A stretch of DNA of 29,431 bases from Gammaproteobacteria bacterium (GCA_029861795.1 JAOTYS010000008.1:1-29431), one strand, 5' to 3'; counted from the first letter of the stretch, positions 16,730-27,073 are shown. The notes: generated by a model from the sequence alone, not told the origin. Program-made: numbers and translations.

Positions 16730-17317
16730 ATGATAGGTGATCAATCCCCACAACTTTGCCTGGCATCCACATCACCTCGACGTAGGCAACTACTAGAGCT
16801 GTTGCAGCTTCGATTCGTGGTATCCGCCGCCAACGTCTGTGAGCAAGTTCTCCCGGATGAGGCACCGCGGGACTATGTGCTGCGTCTTGCGGCTGCAAAG
16901 GCCGCCGCCGTGGAGGCAGACTGTGCCAGCATGTCAATGCCATTGTTGGGGGCGGATACCTGCGTGACCCTAGACAATGAGATCCTGGGAAAACCCCAGG
17001 GGCCGCAGCAAGCAATCGAGATGTTGCATTCACTATCTGGCCGCAAGCACGAGGTGTTCACAGCTATCGCGCTTAGAAGTCGAGGCGAGTTATATACGGC
17101 GGTTAGCCATAGCCGTGTGACTTTTGCGTGTTTGGATGACGTCGAGATTCAGCGCTATGTAGACTCGGGCGAGCCGTTGGACAAAGCGGGTGCATACGCG
17201 ATTCAGGGGCGTGGGGCGACGTTTATCACCTATATAGAGGGTAGCTATACTGGTGTTGTGGGGCTACCGCTTTACGAACTTGCTCAGTTATTAAGAAAAG
17301 TGGGAATTTGCGCTTAA
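16730..17317 (+). CDS. maf: Maf family nucleotide pyrophosphatase (dTTP/UTP type)
   Basis: Maf proteins hydrolyse nucleoside triphosphates, often modified ones, to monophosphates, preventing misincorporation. The 195-residue protein begins with LASTSPRRRQLLELL (residues 11-25), the phosphate-binding signature. LLGADTCVTLDNEILGKP near 80 includes the catalytic Asp region, and SGRKHEVFTAIAL near 105 is typical. The EPLDKAGAYAIQG stretch near 145-160 identifies the dTTP/UTP subgroup (E. coli YhdE) rather than the m7GTP subgroup. The stop codon shares one base with the rng start (TAATG), so the two are translationally coupled, a widely conserved pair. Confidence 0.94.
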   Translation: MIGDQSPQLCLASTSPRRRQLLELLQLRFVVSAANVCEQVLPDEAPRDYVLRLAAAKAAAVEADCASMSMPLLGADTCVTLDNEILGKPQGPQQAIEMLHSLSGRKHEVFTAIALRSRGELYTAVSHSRVTFACLDDVEIQRYVDSGEPLDKAGAYAIQGRGATFITYIEGSYTGVVGLPLYELAQLLRKVGICA

Positions 17318-18795
17318 TGAGCGAGGAACTGCTAATCAACGTAACGCCGCAAGAGACTCGTGTCGCCGTAGTGGAAAATGGCGCGTTGCAGGAAGTACAC
17401 GTCGAGCGCAGCCGAGGTCGCGGCATTGTCGGCAATGTTTACAAAGGAAAGATCGTGCGCATTCTTCCCGGCATGCAGGCGGCGTTTATTGAGATCGGCT
17501 TAGACCGAACAGCATTCTTACATGCGTCCGATGTGCAAACTGCGCCACTATCGGATGCCGATAATGGTTCGGATAGGCCGGCCGAACCCCCCATTCATTT
17601 ATTGTTGCATGAGCGTCAGGAACTGGTAGTGCAAGTGGTGAAGGATCCTTTGGGGACAAAGGGCGCCAGAGTCACCACCCAGATCACTACGCCGGCACGG
17701 CACCTGGTCTATCTGGCGCATTCCAGTCATGTCGGAGTGTCGCAAAGGATTCACGACCCACAGGACCGCGAGCGTCTAAGGAAGACCGTAAGGGAGTTGG
17801 TTGAGCAGGAACAGGTGCAGGGCGGTTTCATAATCCGCACCGCCGCAGAGGCAGCCACCACGGCAGAGTTAGCTTCTGACATCGTATATTTGCAACGAGT
17901 CTGGGCAAAGATTCAAGGCCGGATAAACACTACTGTCGGACCGGGCCTGATCCATGAGGATATCCCGCTGGTAATGCGCACCATGCGGGATTTGGTTACG
18001 GACAGCGTCGAAAGGGTACGAATCGATTCTCGTGAGACTTATCAAAAGGCCTATGATTTCGCCGCCGAATTGATACCCGAAGTGAAAAACCGTATCGAAT
18101 ACTACCCCGGAGAACGACCGATCTTTGACTTGTATTCGGTGGAGGATGAAATTCAGCGGGCGTTGCAAAGAACCGTGCCACTAAAATCCGGAGGGCACGT
18201 AGTGTTTGATCAGACCGAAGCCATGACCACTGTTGATGTCAACACCGGTGGATTTGTCGGGCGGCGCAATTTGGAGGAGACGTTGTTTAAGACCAATCTT
18301 GAAGCCGCCCAGACCATCGCAAGACACCTTCGGCTGCGCAACATTGGCGGCATCATCATTATCGACTTCATAGACATGGAGGATCCAGAGCATCGGCACC
18401 AAGTACGGCGTGCTTTGGAAAAAGTCCTCGTGCGAGATCGGATAAAAACCTATTTCACGGAGATGTCACCGCTGGGTTTGGTGGAGCTAACACGCAAGCG
18501 CACCAGGGAAAGTCTGGAGCACATTATGTGCGAGCCATGCTCGGTATGTGATGGACGTGGGGTGGTGAAGACACCGGAGACCGTGTGCTATGAAATATTT
18601 CGGGAAATTCTCCGGGAAGCCAGACAGTTTGAGGCCGAAGAGTATCTGCTGCTGGCATCTCAAGTGGTGATCGACGTCCTACTGGACGAGGAGTCCACTG
18701 GTATGGCGGACCTGCAGGAGTTCATCGGTAAACCGATTCATCTCCAGGTAGAGAGCACTTACCCACAGGAAGTTTTCGATGTGGTGTTGATGTGA
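17317..18795 (+). CDS. rng: Ribonuclease G
   Basis: RNase G is a single-strand endoribonuclease that matures the 16S rRNA 5' end and degrades some mRNAs. The 492-residue protein begins MSEELLINVTPQETRVAVVE, exactly as family members do, so ATG 17317 is preferred over the in-frame TTG at 17308. The S1 RNA-binding domain covers about 35-115 (GNVYKGKIVRILPGMQAAFI). The catalytic DNase I-like domain has TTVDVNTGGF and IIIIDFIDM with the metal-binding Asp residues. The zinc-link region reads MCEPCSVCDGRG. No long C-terminal scaffold follows, which separates it from RNase E. It is coupled to maf. Confidence 0.96.
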   Translation: MSEELLINVTPQETRVAVVENGALQEVHVERSRGRGIVGNVYKGKIVRILPGMQAAFIEIGLDRTAFLHASDVQTAPLSDADNGSDRPAEPPIHLLLHERQELVVQVVKDPLGTKGARVTTQITTPARHLVYLAHSSHVGVSQRIHDPQDRERLRKTVRELVEQEQVQGGFIIRTAAEAATTAELASDIVYLQRVWAKIQGRINTTVGPGLIHEDIPLVMRTMRDLVTDSVERVRIDSRETYQKAYDFAAELIPEVKNRIEYYPGERPIFDLYSVEDEIQRALQRTVPLKSGGHVVFDQTEAMTTVDVNTGGFVGRRNLEETLFKTNLEAAQTIARHLRLRNIGGIIIIDFIDMEDPEHRHQVRRALEKVLVRDRIKTYFTEMSPLGLVELTRKRTRESLEHIMCEPCSVCDGRGVVKTPETVCYEIFREILREARQFEAEEYLLLASQVVIDVLLDEESTGMADLQEFIGKPIHLQVESTYPQEVFDVVLM

Positions 18796-19005
18796 GTGTT
18801 AGGGTGGGGCCCCTAGCGGTGCGGCCGGCGAGTCTAGTGACGCTAAGCCATAGCGCTTAGTCGGTTTCAGGCGTGATTCAGTTTGTAAGTGTATAAAGGT
18901 GGCGTTGGGGTGCTGGAGTTGTCCTTTGGACTGTAGCCATACAGTTTGATTATCTGTGCCCCGTTGTCAGGCGGAGTTGACGGCGAAAGCGGAGAAGCTT
19001 GAGTA
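18796..19005. other. Longest intergenic gap, between rng and yhdP
   Basis: At 210 bases this is the longest gap in the window. I see no gene in it. It holds two short exact inverted repeats: CTAAG/CTTAG around 18843-18860, and ACTGT (18930-18934) with ACAGT (18941-18945). A TATAAA lies at 18892-18897 without a convincing -35. GGAG at 18991-18994 is the probable ribosome site of yhdP. A promoter for yhdP is plausible but cannot be placed. Confidence 0.4.
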
Positions 19006-22000
19006 ATGTTGAGGTCAGTAACGCGCACTGTTGGGGTTTTTGCAGCCACTGCGCTGGCCCTAATCGTGCTTGTCATAGGGTCTGTCGCAGTGTGGTTTGC
19101 TACTTTGAGTAAGGGGGAGGTCGAGGACTATCTTTCGCAGAATCTTGGTCGCTCGGTGACACTTTCCGATATCGAAACCAGATGGGACGGGATTGTGCCA
19201 CAGCTGCGGGCTTCGAGCTTGAGCTTGCAAGCAGATAGTGGCAGTGCCGCGGCGGTCGAGCTCACAGAGTTACGCATGCGCGTTGAGCTAGGCTCTTTGT
19301 TGCAGAGAAAGCTGGTGTTCGAAGAATTGATCCTGGTTGAGCCCAAGATTGAAGTATTGCGTGGCCTTGATGGTACCGTTGTGATCTCGGGTTTTGAATC
19401 CTTGGGGGCGGTGGCTGACGGTAGCGCTACTGCATTTTGGCGATGGTTGTCTGTTCAAAGCAATCTCCAAGTACAGCATGGCCGGCTTGTTTGGCGAGAC
19501 TTGTCTCGCCCCGATTCAGAGCTGGAGCTGTCCCCCATTCAGATTCATCTCGATGGCGCGGATCGACGGGTTCTGATAAAGCTAAATTCGGATAACGAAC
19601 TCGCGCACAACTTTCAAGCCGTAATTGAACTCGGAGAGGATACCGACTCACCGGACTTTGGGCCGGACACTATTTCCTTTCAGGCAAAAGGCATCGACCT
19701 TGCAGCGGCCCAGAAGGTGCTCGCCATGGAAGAGCTCGAGAAGGTACGTGGTCTTGCCGATGTGGATCTAGAGTTGTCGTTTGCAGGAGAACAGGTGTCG
19801 GCGTTTCATGGTCCGATAATGATTTCCAGCGCACACATACCTGTTCCGGGCCAGTACACGCCGCTCGAGGTAGAACTCATACGAGGCAGCTTGCGGTGGG
19901 CCAATCGAGCCACGGGATGGGATCTAGATATAGAGAACGTTCAACTTAGCGGCCAAGATAGGCCGTGGTTCTCTGGCGACCTGAATATCGCACGCAATGA
20001 CGGTTCGATTGATTTGCTGGTCAGCACCATTGATCTGGGTGAGCTCAAGGCGTTGCTGGGTGTGATCTCAGAGCGCTCAGAACTGTTGCAAGCAATAGCC
20101 AGGTTCTCCCCTGCTGGGACGGTTGACAACCTTGAGATCCATCTCCCAGGCGGCTGGTCGAGTCCTGAGACTTTCTCCATCGCAGGGGAAGTGGATCGGC
20201 TCGCCTTAAGTCCCTATGAGAGTCATGCCGGTGTCACTGGGTTGAGCGGCCGGTTCGCTGTCAGCGAACAAGGTGGGGAGTTAGTCATCGGGGGAGAAGA
20301 GGTGAGTGTGTCGTTGCCTCGGTTGTTGCGGGAACCGTTGCGTTTGCTGCGACCTAAAGGGCGCATAATGGTGCAGCGCGACGCGGAACAATGGGTGATT
20401 ACCGGCAAGGATATTCAACTTGCCAATACCGATATTTCTGCCGCTGGGCAGTTTACGCTGAGAAGAGATAGCCAAAGCGATCGTTCGCCGCATCTACAAC
20501 TCTCCGCACGCTTTGAGGGCGGCGATATAAAACAAGCGCCACGCTATTACCCCGCAAAAATAATGTCGCCTAAGCTGTTGCGATGGCTGGAGACGGCGCT
20601 AGGCCAAGGCACTGTGACCGATGGTTTTATCAATATAGACGGGCGGCTTGCCGATTTTCCGTTTATCAATACCGAAGGTAAGTTTGAAGTCGTTGCCAAT
20701 ATCGTTGATGGGTTATTGAATTATGTGCCCGGGTGGCCGCCACTGGAGGCAGCACGCGCTCAACTAAGAGTTGAAAACGCGACCATGGCTGTTACCGGTG
20801 ATACCGGAATAGTCGGTGGGTTGGATATCACTGAAGCGACAGCGCGCATCGATAATCTGCGAAGCCGAACTCCCCACTTGCAAATCGAGGGTGGGTTATA
20901 TGGTCCATTCAGTCTAGTGGTCGGATTTCTTCGCAATGGGCCGCTGTTTCAGGATACGGGTTTGTCGGCACTTAAAATGACCGGTACGGGAAACGGACTT
21001 CTTAACTTATCTTTGGATCTGCCGATAAAAGAGCTGTCCACATCAAAGGTGCTTGGGTCGTATGATTTCGATGGCAGCGGACTCGCTTTTGCCAACGGCA
21101 TCGTTGTTAGCGACCTGGATGGCATCCTCGATTTCACAGAAGCGGAAGTTCATGGGCAGGGTTTAACAGGCCGTGTCCTAGGTGGAGAGAGTCAGTTTTC
21201 GGTGAAAACCATTGCGGCAGGCGCTGCGCGGGAGGTTTTGATCAGTGCCGCTGGTGAGTTTGCCGCGCCCGAGCTCGAGATCCTACTGGGTTCGATGGTT
21301 GCTGATAGTCTTAGCGGCTCAGCCAAGTGGGTCGGTGATATCACATTGGTTCCCGGACGGGCGAAGTTGCATTTGGAGTCAGATCTGCATGGGGTAATCA
21401 TTGACCTGCCCGGCCCTGTGGGTAAGGCTGCCGGCCACGTCGTTTCCTCCGCCGCAGATATCGACTACCGCTCCGCAGGCACACAAAACACAGGTTTTCG
21501 CATCGGTGATCGAATCAATGGCGCGCTGGTTTATAAGAGAGATGGTCCGCGGTGGAGACTGAGTCGCGGAGAAGTGGTTGTTGGAGCTAAGCCGGCACGG
21601 GTGCCTTACGGGACTGATCTGCACGTTGGAGTCTATGTCGCCGAGCTGGACTTAGATCAATGGTTTAAGGCGTTCGATAAAACGCCATCCGATGTTGACG
21701 GCACACCGTCGTCGGTGCCGGTCCGCCGAATTCATGGAGACGTGGGAGCGCTCACTGCTTTCGGCCGAGCGATGGGAGCGTTGCGCTTTAGTGCAGACCA
21801 GGGCGCAGACCAGCACTGGCAGGCCACGGTTGATGGCGGTCAGATCAAGGGTGCGGGGGATATCTGGTGGGCTACGGGTGAGCGTCGAGTACGGTTAGAG
21901 TTTGAACGCTTGTATTTGTCCAAAGCGGATACGGCGAGCGGTGAGTCCAGCAAAGATCCTCGTGGGTTGCCCGGCGTGGATATCGTGGCCGCAGATTTTC

Positions 22001-22809
22001 GTTATGACAGGATGGAGCTTGGAGCGTTAGAGATGCATGCCGGTCCAACACAGCAAGGGTGGAACATCCGGCAGTTGGATATGTCCCGACCTGACCTCGA
22101 TCTGACTATTAGTGGGGACTGGAATTACGACGGTGAGCGTCACCGATCCTCGTTCCGCGGCAAGTTTCTGACTCCAGACTTGGGCAGCGCTTTAGGTGCT
22201 CTAGGATTTGCGGAGCAGATCGAAAACGGTGAGGCGTTGATTGAGGTTAATCTGGAGTGGGAAGGGAGTCCTGGACGGTTTGATTTCGCGCACCTTAACG
22301 GTGGCTACCTGATTTCCGCAAAGGACGGACGGTTCTTAAAGGTCAATCCCGGTAGTGGACGTTTCGTCGGCTTGTTAAACACAGACGCATTGGTGAGGCG
22401 ATTGAACTTGGATTTTTCCGACGTGTTTGCCAAGGGCCTAACATTCGACGAGATGAGTGGCGCCGGCAGCATATATCGAGGTGATCTTTATATGGATGGG
22501 GTTTTCATTGCAGGGCCTGCTACCTTAATCGAGCTAACCGGACGCACGGGTCTGGCGAAGGAGGACTTTGATTTGGAGTTAGTCGTTGCCCCGCAGGTTG
22601 GAGGGAATCTGAGTCTGATCGGTGGTGTGCTAACAGGCCCGGCTTTCGGCGCGCTGATCTTCTTGGCCCAGAAAGTGTTCAAAAAGCAGCTTGGGAAGCT
22701 GGTGCGCTATAAGTATGAAGTCACCGGCCCGTGGAGCCAACCTGATATTGAGCGGATCCGGCAATTGCCTGCTGCGGAGAGAGAAGAGTTTGATTCTGGT
22801 GATAAGTAA
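19006..22809 (+). CDS. yhdP: YhdP family AsmA-like envelope protein
   Basis: YhdP is a large inner-membrane-anchored protein that spans the periplasm and, with TamB and YdbH, carries phospholipids to the outer membrane. The 1267-residue product matches the usual length. A single N-terminal membrane helix (about 9-31, within VFAATALALIVLVIGSVAVW) is followed by a long series of beta-strand-rich AsmA/DUF3971-type repeats, consistent with a hydrophobic-groove bridge. The C-terminal AsmA_2 part has NPGSGRFVGLLNTDALVRRL, LIELTGRTGLAKEDFDLEL and FLAQKVFKKQLGKLVRYKYE, which are diagnostic. The gene sits between rng and the nitrilase/tldD genes as in Pseudomonas. Confidence 0.95.
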   Translation: MLRSVTRTVGVFAATALALIVLVIGSVAVWFATLSKGEVEDYLSQNLGRSVTLSDIETRWDGIVPQLRASSLSLQADSGSAAAVELTELRMRVELGSLLQRKLVFEELILVEPKIEVLRGLDGTVVISGFESLGAVADGSATAFWRWLSVQSNLQVQHGRLVWRDLSRPDSELELSPIQIHLDGADRRVLIKLNSDNELAHNFQAVIELGEDTDSPDFGPDTISFQAKGIDLAAAQKVLAMEELEKVRGLADVDLELSFAGEQVSAFHGPIMISSAHIPVPGQYTPLEVELIRGSLRWANRATGWDLDIENVQLSGQDRPWFSGDLNIARNDGSIDLLVSTIDLGELKALLGVISERSELLQAIARFSPAGTVDNLEIHLPGGWSSPETFSIAGEVDRLALSPYESHAGVTGLSGRFAVSEQGGELVIGGEEVSVSLPRLLREPLRLLRPKGRIMVQRDAEQWVITGKDIQLANTDISAAGQFTLRRDSQSDRSPHLQLSARFEGGDIKQAPRYYPAKIMSPKLLRWLETALGQGTVTDGFINIDGRLADFPFINTEGKFEVVANIVDGLLNYVPGWPPLEAARAQLRVENATMAVTGDTGIVGGLDITEATARIDNLRSRTPHLQIEGGLYGPFSLVVGFLRNGPLFQDTGLSALKMTGTGNGLLNLSLDLPIKELSTSKVLGSYDFDGSGLAFANGIVVSDLDGILDFTEAEVHGQGLTGRVLGGESQFSVKTIAAGAAREVLISAAGEFAAPELEILLGSMVADSLSGSAKWVGDITLVPGRAKLHLESDLHGVIIDLPGPVGKAAGHVVSSAADIDYRSAGTQNTGFRIGDRINGALVYKRDGPRWRLSRGEVVVGAKPARVPYGTDLHVGVYVAELDLDQWFKAFDKTPSDVDGTPSSVPVRRIHGDVGALTAFGRAMGALRFSADQGADQHWQATVDGGQIKGAGDIWWATGERRVRLEFERLYLSKADTASGESSKDPRGLPGVDIVAADFRYDRMELGALEMHAGPTQQGWNIRQLDMSRPDLDLTISGDWNYDGERHRSSFRGKFLTPDLGSALGALGFAEQIENGEALIEVNLEWEGSPGRFDFAHLNGGYLISAKDGRFLKVNPGSGRFVGLLNTDALVRRLNLDFSDVFAKGLTFDEMSGAGSIYRGDLYMDGVFIAGPATLIELTGRTGLAKEDFDLELVVAPQVGGNLSLIGGVLTGPAFGALIFLAQKVFKKQLGKLVRYKYEVTGPWSQPDIERIRQLPAAEREEFDSGDK

Positions 22810-22884
22810 CCTCAACCTGTCGCGAAACGTTTATGGATGCGTGAGGGCGCCACCAACAGTTGTCTTGCATGTGGGGCGAGGGAC

Positions 22885-23700
22885 GTGACTCAGATTGCAG
22901 TGATTCAGTTGAGTTCCGGGCCGGATGTTGAGGCCAATCTACGACAGGTCGCAACATTATTGGAGCAATCAGCAGACAAGGGCGCACAGCTTACCGCACT
23001 TCCGGAAAATTGTTGTCTAATGCCATTGAACCACGACGCGCGCTTGGCGGCTGCGGAAATCGATGGAAGTGGTCCCATTCAGGATTTTATGTCCGCTCAA
23101 GCGGCGCGCCTCGGACTGTGGATCCTGGCCGGAACCGTGCCTATGCGCGGGATTTCGTGCGACAAAGTGCGCAGCGCAAGCTTGTTGTTTGATGCCAACG
23201 GCGATCGCGTCGCGCGCTACGACAAGATTCATATGTTTGACGTAGAACTTAGTGAACATGAGGGCTACCGCGAGTCGGACAATATCGAACCAGGCGAGGA
23301 CATTGTGGTGGCGGACACTCCCGCCGGTCGGCTCGGACTGAGCGTTTGTTATGACGTACGCTTTCCCGAACTCTACCGTGAGCTAATAGCGCGAGGTGCG
23401 GCGATTGTATCGGTGCCATCGGCGTTTACTGTCACCACTGGCAAACCTCATTGGGAGTTATTATTGCGTGCCCGAGCGGTGGAGAACCTGGTATATGTGA
23501 TTGCGCCGGCGCAAGTGGGCACCCACGCCGACGGCAGGCAAACCTATGGGCACAGCATGATCATTGGGCCTTGGGGAGAAGTTATGGCATGCTTGCCCTC
23601 CGGGGTTGGAGTGATAGCTGCTGAGGTGGATCTCGGTGCTGTGGCGGAGGCGAGACACAGGCTACCAAGTATTGACAATCGCCGCCTTAAATCGGGCTGA
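22885..23700 (+). CDS. Carbon-nitrogen hydrolase, nitrilase superfamily (Nit-like amidase)
   Basis: A cytoplasmic amidase of 271 residues with the complete Glu-Lys-Cys triad: Glu41 in LPENC, Lys114 in YDKIHMFDV and Cys155 in SVCYDVRFPELYREL. The region TGKPHWELLLRARAVENLVY and the QTYGHSMIIGPWGEV segment resemble the Nit1 group, which repairs deaminated glutathione; the true substrate remains an inference. I chose GTG 22885, because GAGGGA lies just before it and the protein then begins MTQIAVIQLSSGPDVEANL as relatives do. The frame extends to ATG 22837, adding 16 residues without family support. It lies between yhdP and tldD, a conserved order in this class. Confidence 0.92.
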   Translation: MTQIAVIQLSSGPDVEANLRQVATLLEQSADKGAQLTALPENCCLMPLNHDARLAAAEIDGSGPIQDFMSAQAARLGLWILAGTVPMRGISCDKVRSASLLFDANGDRVARYDKIHMFDVELSEHEGYRESDNIEPGEDIVVADTPAGRLGLSVCYDVRFPELYRELIARGAAIVSVPSAFTVTTGKPHWELLLRARAVENLVYVIAPAQVGTHADGRQTYGHSMIIGPWGEVMACLPSGVGVIAAEVDLGAVAEARHRLPSIDNRRLKSG

Positions 23701-23737
23701 TCGTGAAAGTTGGCCTGGACATTCTTATGGATAAAAC

Positions 23738-25186
23738 ATGACCGAATTGCTGAAAACTGCTAGGAATACCCTGCTCGAGCCCGTCGGAATCGATGATCAA
23801 GACCTCGATCGGCTGATGCGACGGATCATGGATCATCAGGTGGACTACGCGGATCTTTACTTTCAGTACGCCCGACACGAATCTTGGTCTTTAGAAGAAG
23901 GTCAGGTCAAGTCCGGATCCCACAGCATTGAGCAAGGTGTTGGCATACGCGCGGTGAGTGCGGAGAAAACCGGTTTCGCGTATTCCGATGAATTCGTCAT
24001 GCCCGCGCTTACCGACGCAGCGAGCGCCGCACGCGCTATCGCTCGTAGCGGCGGCGACACCAAATTACCGAAGGTTTCATGGAGCTCAGGCGATGCGGTG
24101 AAGTTGTATGTACCGGATGACCCGTTAGCCACCCTCGGTGACGAGGCCAAGGTGAGGCTGCTGGAAGCGGCGGAAGCAGAAGCAAGGCGTCAAGATCCTC
24201 GGGTCAAGGAGGTAATGGCCAGCCTCGCGGCAGTGCACGACGTTATTTTGGTGGTGCGCAGTGATGGCGCCCTCGCTGCGGATGTGCGCCCATTGGTGCG
24301 GCTCAATGTGACCGTCATCGTTGAGCACAACGGCAGACGCGAGCAAGGCAGCGCCGGCGGTGGCGGGCGTTTCGGTTACGGATATTTCACCGAGGATGAT
24401 ATGGCGCTGGGCTATGCCCGCGAGGCGGTGCGACAAGCGCTGGTGAACTTGGAGTCGGTCGATTCGCCAGCGGGTACCATGCAAGTGGTGCTAGGGCCAG
24501 GGTGGCCCGGCATACTATTGCATGAGGCCATTGGCCACGGTTTGGAAGGGGACTTTAACCGCAAGGGTACGTCCGCGTTTGCCGGACGTATCGGCGAAAA
24601 AGTCGCCAGCGAGCAATGCACGGTCGTTGACAACGGAACCATTGCCAATCGACGAGGCTCGCTAAGTATCGACGACGAAGGTACACCTACACAAAACACC
24701 GTGCTCATTGAAAACGGCGTGCTCAAGGGTTACATGCAAGATTCACTCAATGCGCGTTTGACCGGGGTGAGTTCAACCGGTAATGGACGACGAGAGTCGT
24801 TTGCCCACCTCCCGATGCCGCGTATGACGAATACCTACATGTTGGCTGGCCAATATGACCCGAAGGAAATCATCGGCTCTGTTGAAAAAGGACTTTACGC
24901 CGTCAATTTCGGCGGTGGTCAGGTTGATATAACGTCGGGCAAATTTGTGTTCTCAGCCAGTGAGGCCTATCTGATTGAGAACGGTAAAGCGACGCGACCG
25001 GTGAAAGGTGCCACCCTCATTGGAAACGGTCCTGATGTGCTCACACGGGTGACCATGGTGGGCAACGACCTGGAACTAGATCCGGGCGTGGGAACTTGCG
25101 GGAAAGATGGACAAAGCGTACCGGTGGGGGTGGGTCAGCCGACACTTTGCATTGACGGGTTGACCGTGGGTGGTGTCGAAGTCTGA
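23738..25186 (+). CDS. tldD: Metalloprotease TldD
   Basis: TldD forms a heterodimer with TldE and degrades or trims unfolded peptides; in other bacteria the pair matures microcin B17 and affects DNA gyrase toxins. The 482-residue protein carries the zinc motif HEAIGH (His262, Glu263, His266) within [15 protein letters not shown], followed by [28 protein letters not shown] and the C-terminal [20 protein letters not shown], typical of the family. The start ATG is preceded by GGA a few bases upstream. No peptide substrate gene is visible nearby. It is followed after 84 bases by its partner. Confidence 0.96.
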   Translation: MTELLKTARNTLLEPVGIDDQDLDRLMRRIMDHQVDYADLYFQYARHESWSLEEGQVKSGSHSIEQGVGIRAVSAEKTGFAYSDEFVMPALTDAASAARAIARSGGDTKLPKVSWSSGDAVKLYVPDDPLATLGDEAKVRLLEAAEAEARRQDPRVKEVMASLAAVHDVILVVRSDGALAADVRPLVRLNVTVIVEHNGRREQGSAGGGGRFGYGYFTEDDMALGYAREAVRQALVNLESVDSPAGTMQVVLGPGWPGILLHEAIGHGLEGDFNRKGTSAFAGRIGEKVASEQCTVVDNGTIANRRGSLSIDDEGTPTQNTVLIENGVLKGYMQDSLNARLTGVSSTGNGRRESFAHLPMPRMTNTYMLAGQYDPKEIIGSVEKGLYAVNFGGGQVDITSGKFVFSASEAYLIENGKATRPVKGATLIGNGPDVLTRVTMVGNDLELDPGVGTCGKDGQSVPVGVGQPTLCIDGLTVGGVEV

Positions 25187-25270
25187 TACTCGATTCCCGG
25201 GGACCATCATCCAGAATGCGGTTTGGGTTTCCCCTAGCATTGCAACTAAGCTCACGTTTGAGTCTGGTAG

Positions 25271-26620
25271 ATGAGCAACACTATCAAATCCGTATCTGAT
25301 CAAAGCGAACAGCAGTTGACCGATCTGGTCGAGCAGGCCCTGGCGCAAGCCAAGCAACAAGGGGCGAGCTCGGTGGAGACTGCGGTGAGTCGCAGTCAGG
25401 GTATGTCGGTGACGGTGCGGCTGGGTGAGGTGGAAACGGTAGAACATAACCGCGATAAGAGCTTGGTCGTGTCAGTGTATTTTGGACACAAATCGGGCTC
25501 GGCGAGCACTTCGGATTTTACCCCGGCAGCGGTTACCGATACGGTGCGCGCGGCGTGCACTATCGCAAAGTTCACCGCCGAGGACCCATATAACGGTCTG
25601 GCTGACAGAGAGCATCTGGCCACGGATATTCCAGAGCTTGACCTGTATTATCCCTGGCCTCTCGACATGGATGAGGCCATCACGTTGGCACGTCGCTGTG
25701 AGGACACTGCTCGCGGCACGGATTCGCGTATCACTAACTCTGAAGGCGCCAGTGTTTCCAGTCACGAGGCGTTAGAGGTCTATGCCAATAGCCATGGGTT
25801 TATGGGATCGGTTGCCAGCACGCGCCACGGCCTTAGCTGTGCGGTGATCGGTGTGGAAGATAATGGTATGCAACGGGACTACTGGTATAGCGCGGCCCGC
25901 GACGCCGCACAGTTAGATAGCCCCGAGGAAGTCGGTCGCGTGGCTGCTGAGCGTACCGTTCGACGGCTCAACGCACGTAAGATTAGCACGCGAAGCTCGC
26001 CAGTTGTTTTCGAAGCCCCGGTGGCGGCGAGCCTACTGTCGCATCTTACTGCTGCGATTCGCGGTGCCAGCCTCTATCGTAAGGCCTCGTTCCTACTCGA
26101 TCATTTGGGTAAACAGGTGTTTGCCGATCACGTTCGCATTCACGAGCAACCCCATTTGCGAAAAGCGCTCGGCAGTGCCCCATTTGATAACGAAGGTGTG
26201 GCGACCAAGGCGCGTGATTTGGTGTCAGATGGGATCCTGCGCGGCTATGTGCTGGATTCATACTCGGCCCGCAAGTTGGGTATGGAAACCACTGGCAACT
26301 CGGGTGGCGTTCATAATCTGACAGCGGATTCCGGCACCTATGATTTTGAGGGATTGCTGCGGCAAATGGGCACTGGACTGTTAGTGACTGAGCTGATTGG
26401 TTATGGCGTCAACATGGTCACGGGGGATTATTCCCGAGGCGCCGCAGGTTTCTGGGTGGAGCACGGCGAGATATGCTACCCGGTGGAGGAGATCACCGTA
26501 GCTGGCAATCTCAAAGAGATGTTCCGTGGCATCACGGAGTTTGGGACAGACGTTGATTTACGTCGCAGCACTCGCACGGGATCGATACTGGTCGACCACA
26601 TGACGGTGGCTGGTGCCTAA
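25271..26620 (+). CDS. pmbA: TldE/PmbA, non-catalytic partner of TldD
   Basis: TldE lacks the zinc site and pairs with TldD to close the protease chamber. The 449-residue protein shows QGASSVETAVSRSQGMSVTV and VRLGEVETVEHNRDKSLVVS at the start, ANSHGFMGSVASTRHGLSC in the middle, and the C-terminal GNSGGVHNLTADSGTYDFEG followed by GYGVNMVTGDYSRGAAGFWV, all diagnostic. No HExxxH is present, as expected. In Pseudomonas and E. coli a yjgA gene sits beside pmbA; here none lies between tldD and pmbA. Confidence 0.95.
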   Translation: MSNTIKSVSDQSEQQLTDLVEQALAQAKQQGASSVETAVSRSQGMSVTVRLGEVETVEHNRDKSLVVSVYFGHKSGSASTSDFTPAAVTDTVRAACTIAKFTAEDPYNGLADREHLATDIPELDLYYPWPLDMDEAITLARRCEDTARGTDSRITNSEGASVSSHEALEVYANSHGFMGSVASTRHGLSCAVIGVEDNGMQRDYWYSAARDAAQLDSPEEVGRVAAERTVRRLNARKISTRSSPVVFEAPVAASLLSHLTAAIRGASLYRKASFLLDHLGKQVFADHVRIHEQPHLRKALGSAPFDNEGVATKARDLVSDGILRGYVLDSYSARKLGMETTGNSGGVHNLTADSGTYDFEGLLRQMGTGLLVTELIGYGVNMVTGDYSRGAAGFWVEHGEICYPVEEITVAGNLKEMFRGITEFGTDVDLRRSTRTGSILVDHMTVAGA

Positions 26621-26722
26621 GTCACGACTAAGTTATTGGGTATCCTGCACTGGAATCTGCGCTTGAATTCGTTAACGTTCACCCCCACCCACGCAGCAGA
26701 AAACACTACAGGGGACTAACGC

Positions 26723-27073
26723 ATGCCGATCTACGAATATTCGTGTAACGCTTGTGACAACAAGCTGGAGGTTCTGCAAAAAATCTCGGAGGAGCCACTG
26801 GTGTATTGTCCTGAATGCGGTGCCCCTGAACTTAAGAAGCTGGTTTCTGCGGCTGCGTTCCGGCTTAAAGGTACCGGCTGGTATGAGACAGATTTCAAAG
26901 ACAAGGCCAAGGAAGAGAAGCCTGCGGTTAACAAAAGCGACGACAAGGCAGACAAGAAATCCGCTACGGCTGACAGCAAGACCAAGAGCGAAGGGTCAAC
27001 TGATAAAGGCGCAAAGAGCTCAGACACCGCCAAAAGTACCGATACCAAAAGCAAATCCTCTGCGGCTGATTGA
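26723..27073 (+). CDS. FmdB family zinc-ribbon protein with long charged tail
   Basis: A 116-residue protein. The first 57 residues are the FmdB/CxxC_CxxC_SSSS domain: MPIYEYSCNACDNKLEVLQK with Cys8 and Cys11, then YCPECG with Cys29 and Cys32, then LKKLVSAAAFRLKGTGWYETD. The remaining half is Lys/Asp/Ser/Thr/Ala-only low complexity and probably disordered. FmdB proteins are described as regulators of formamide and amide genes, but for most members the role is unknown. AGGGGA about 9 bases upstream is a strong ribosome site. It lies just before aspS, a common gammaproteobacterial arrangement. Confidence 0.92.
   Translation: MPIYEYSCNACDNKLEVLQKISEEPLVYCPECGAPELKKLVSAAAFRLKGTGWYETDFKDKAKEEKPAVNKSDDKADKKSATADSKTKSEGSTDKGAKSSDTAKSTDTKSKSSAAD

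Noticed and set aside
23738..26620. A ribosomally made peptide (RiPP) cluster around tldD/pmbA
   Set aside because: No precursor peptide, cyclodehydratase or exporter gene is nearby; the pair sits in its usual housekeeping context.
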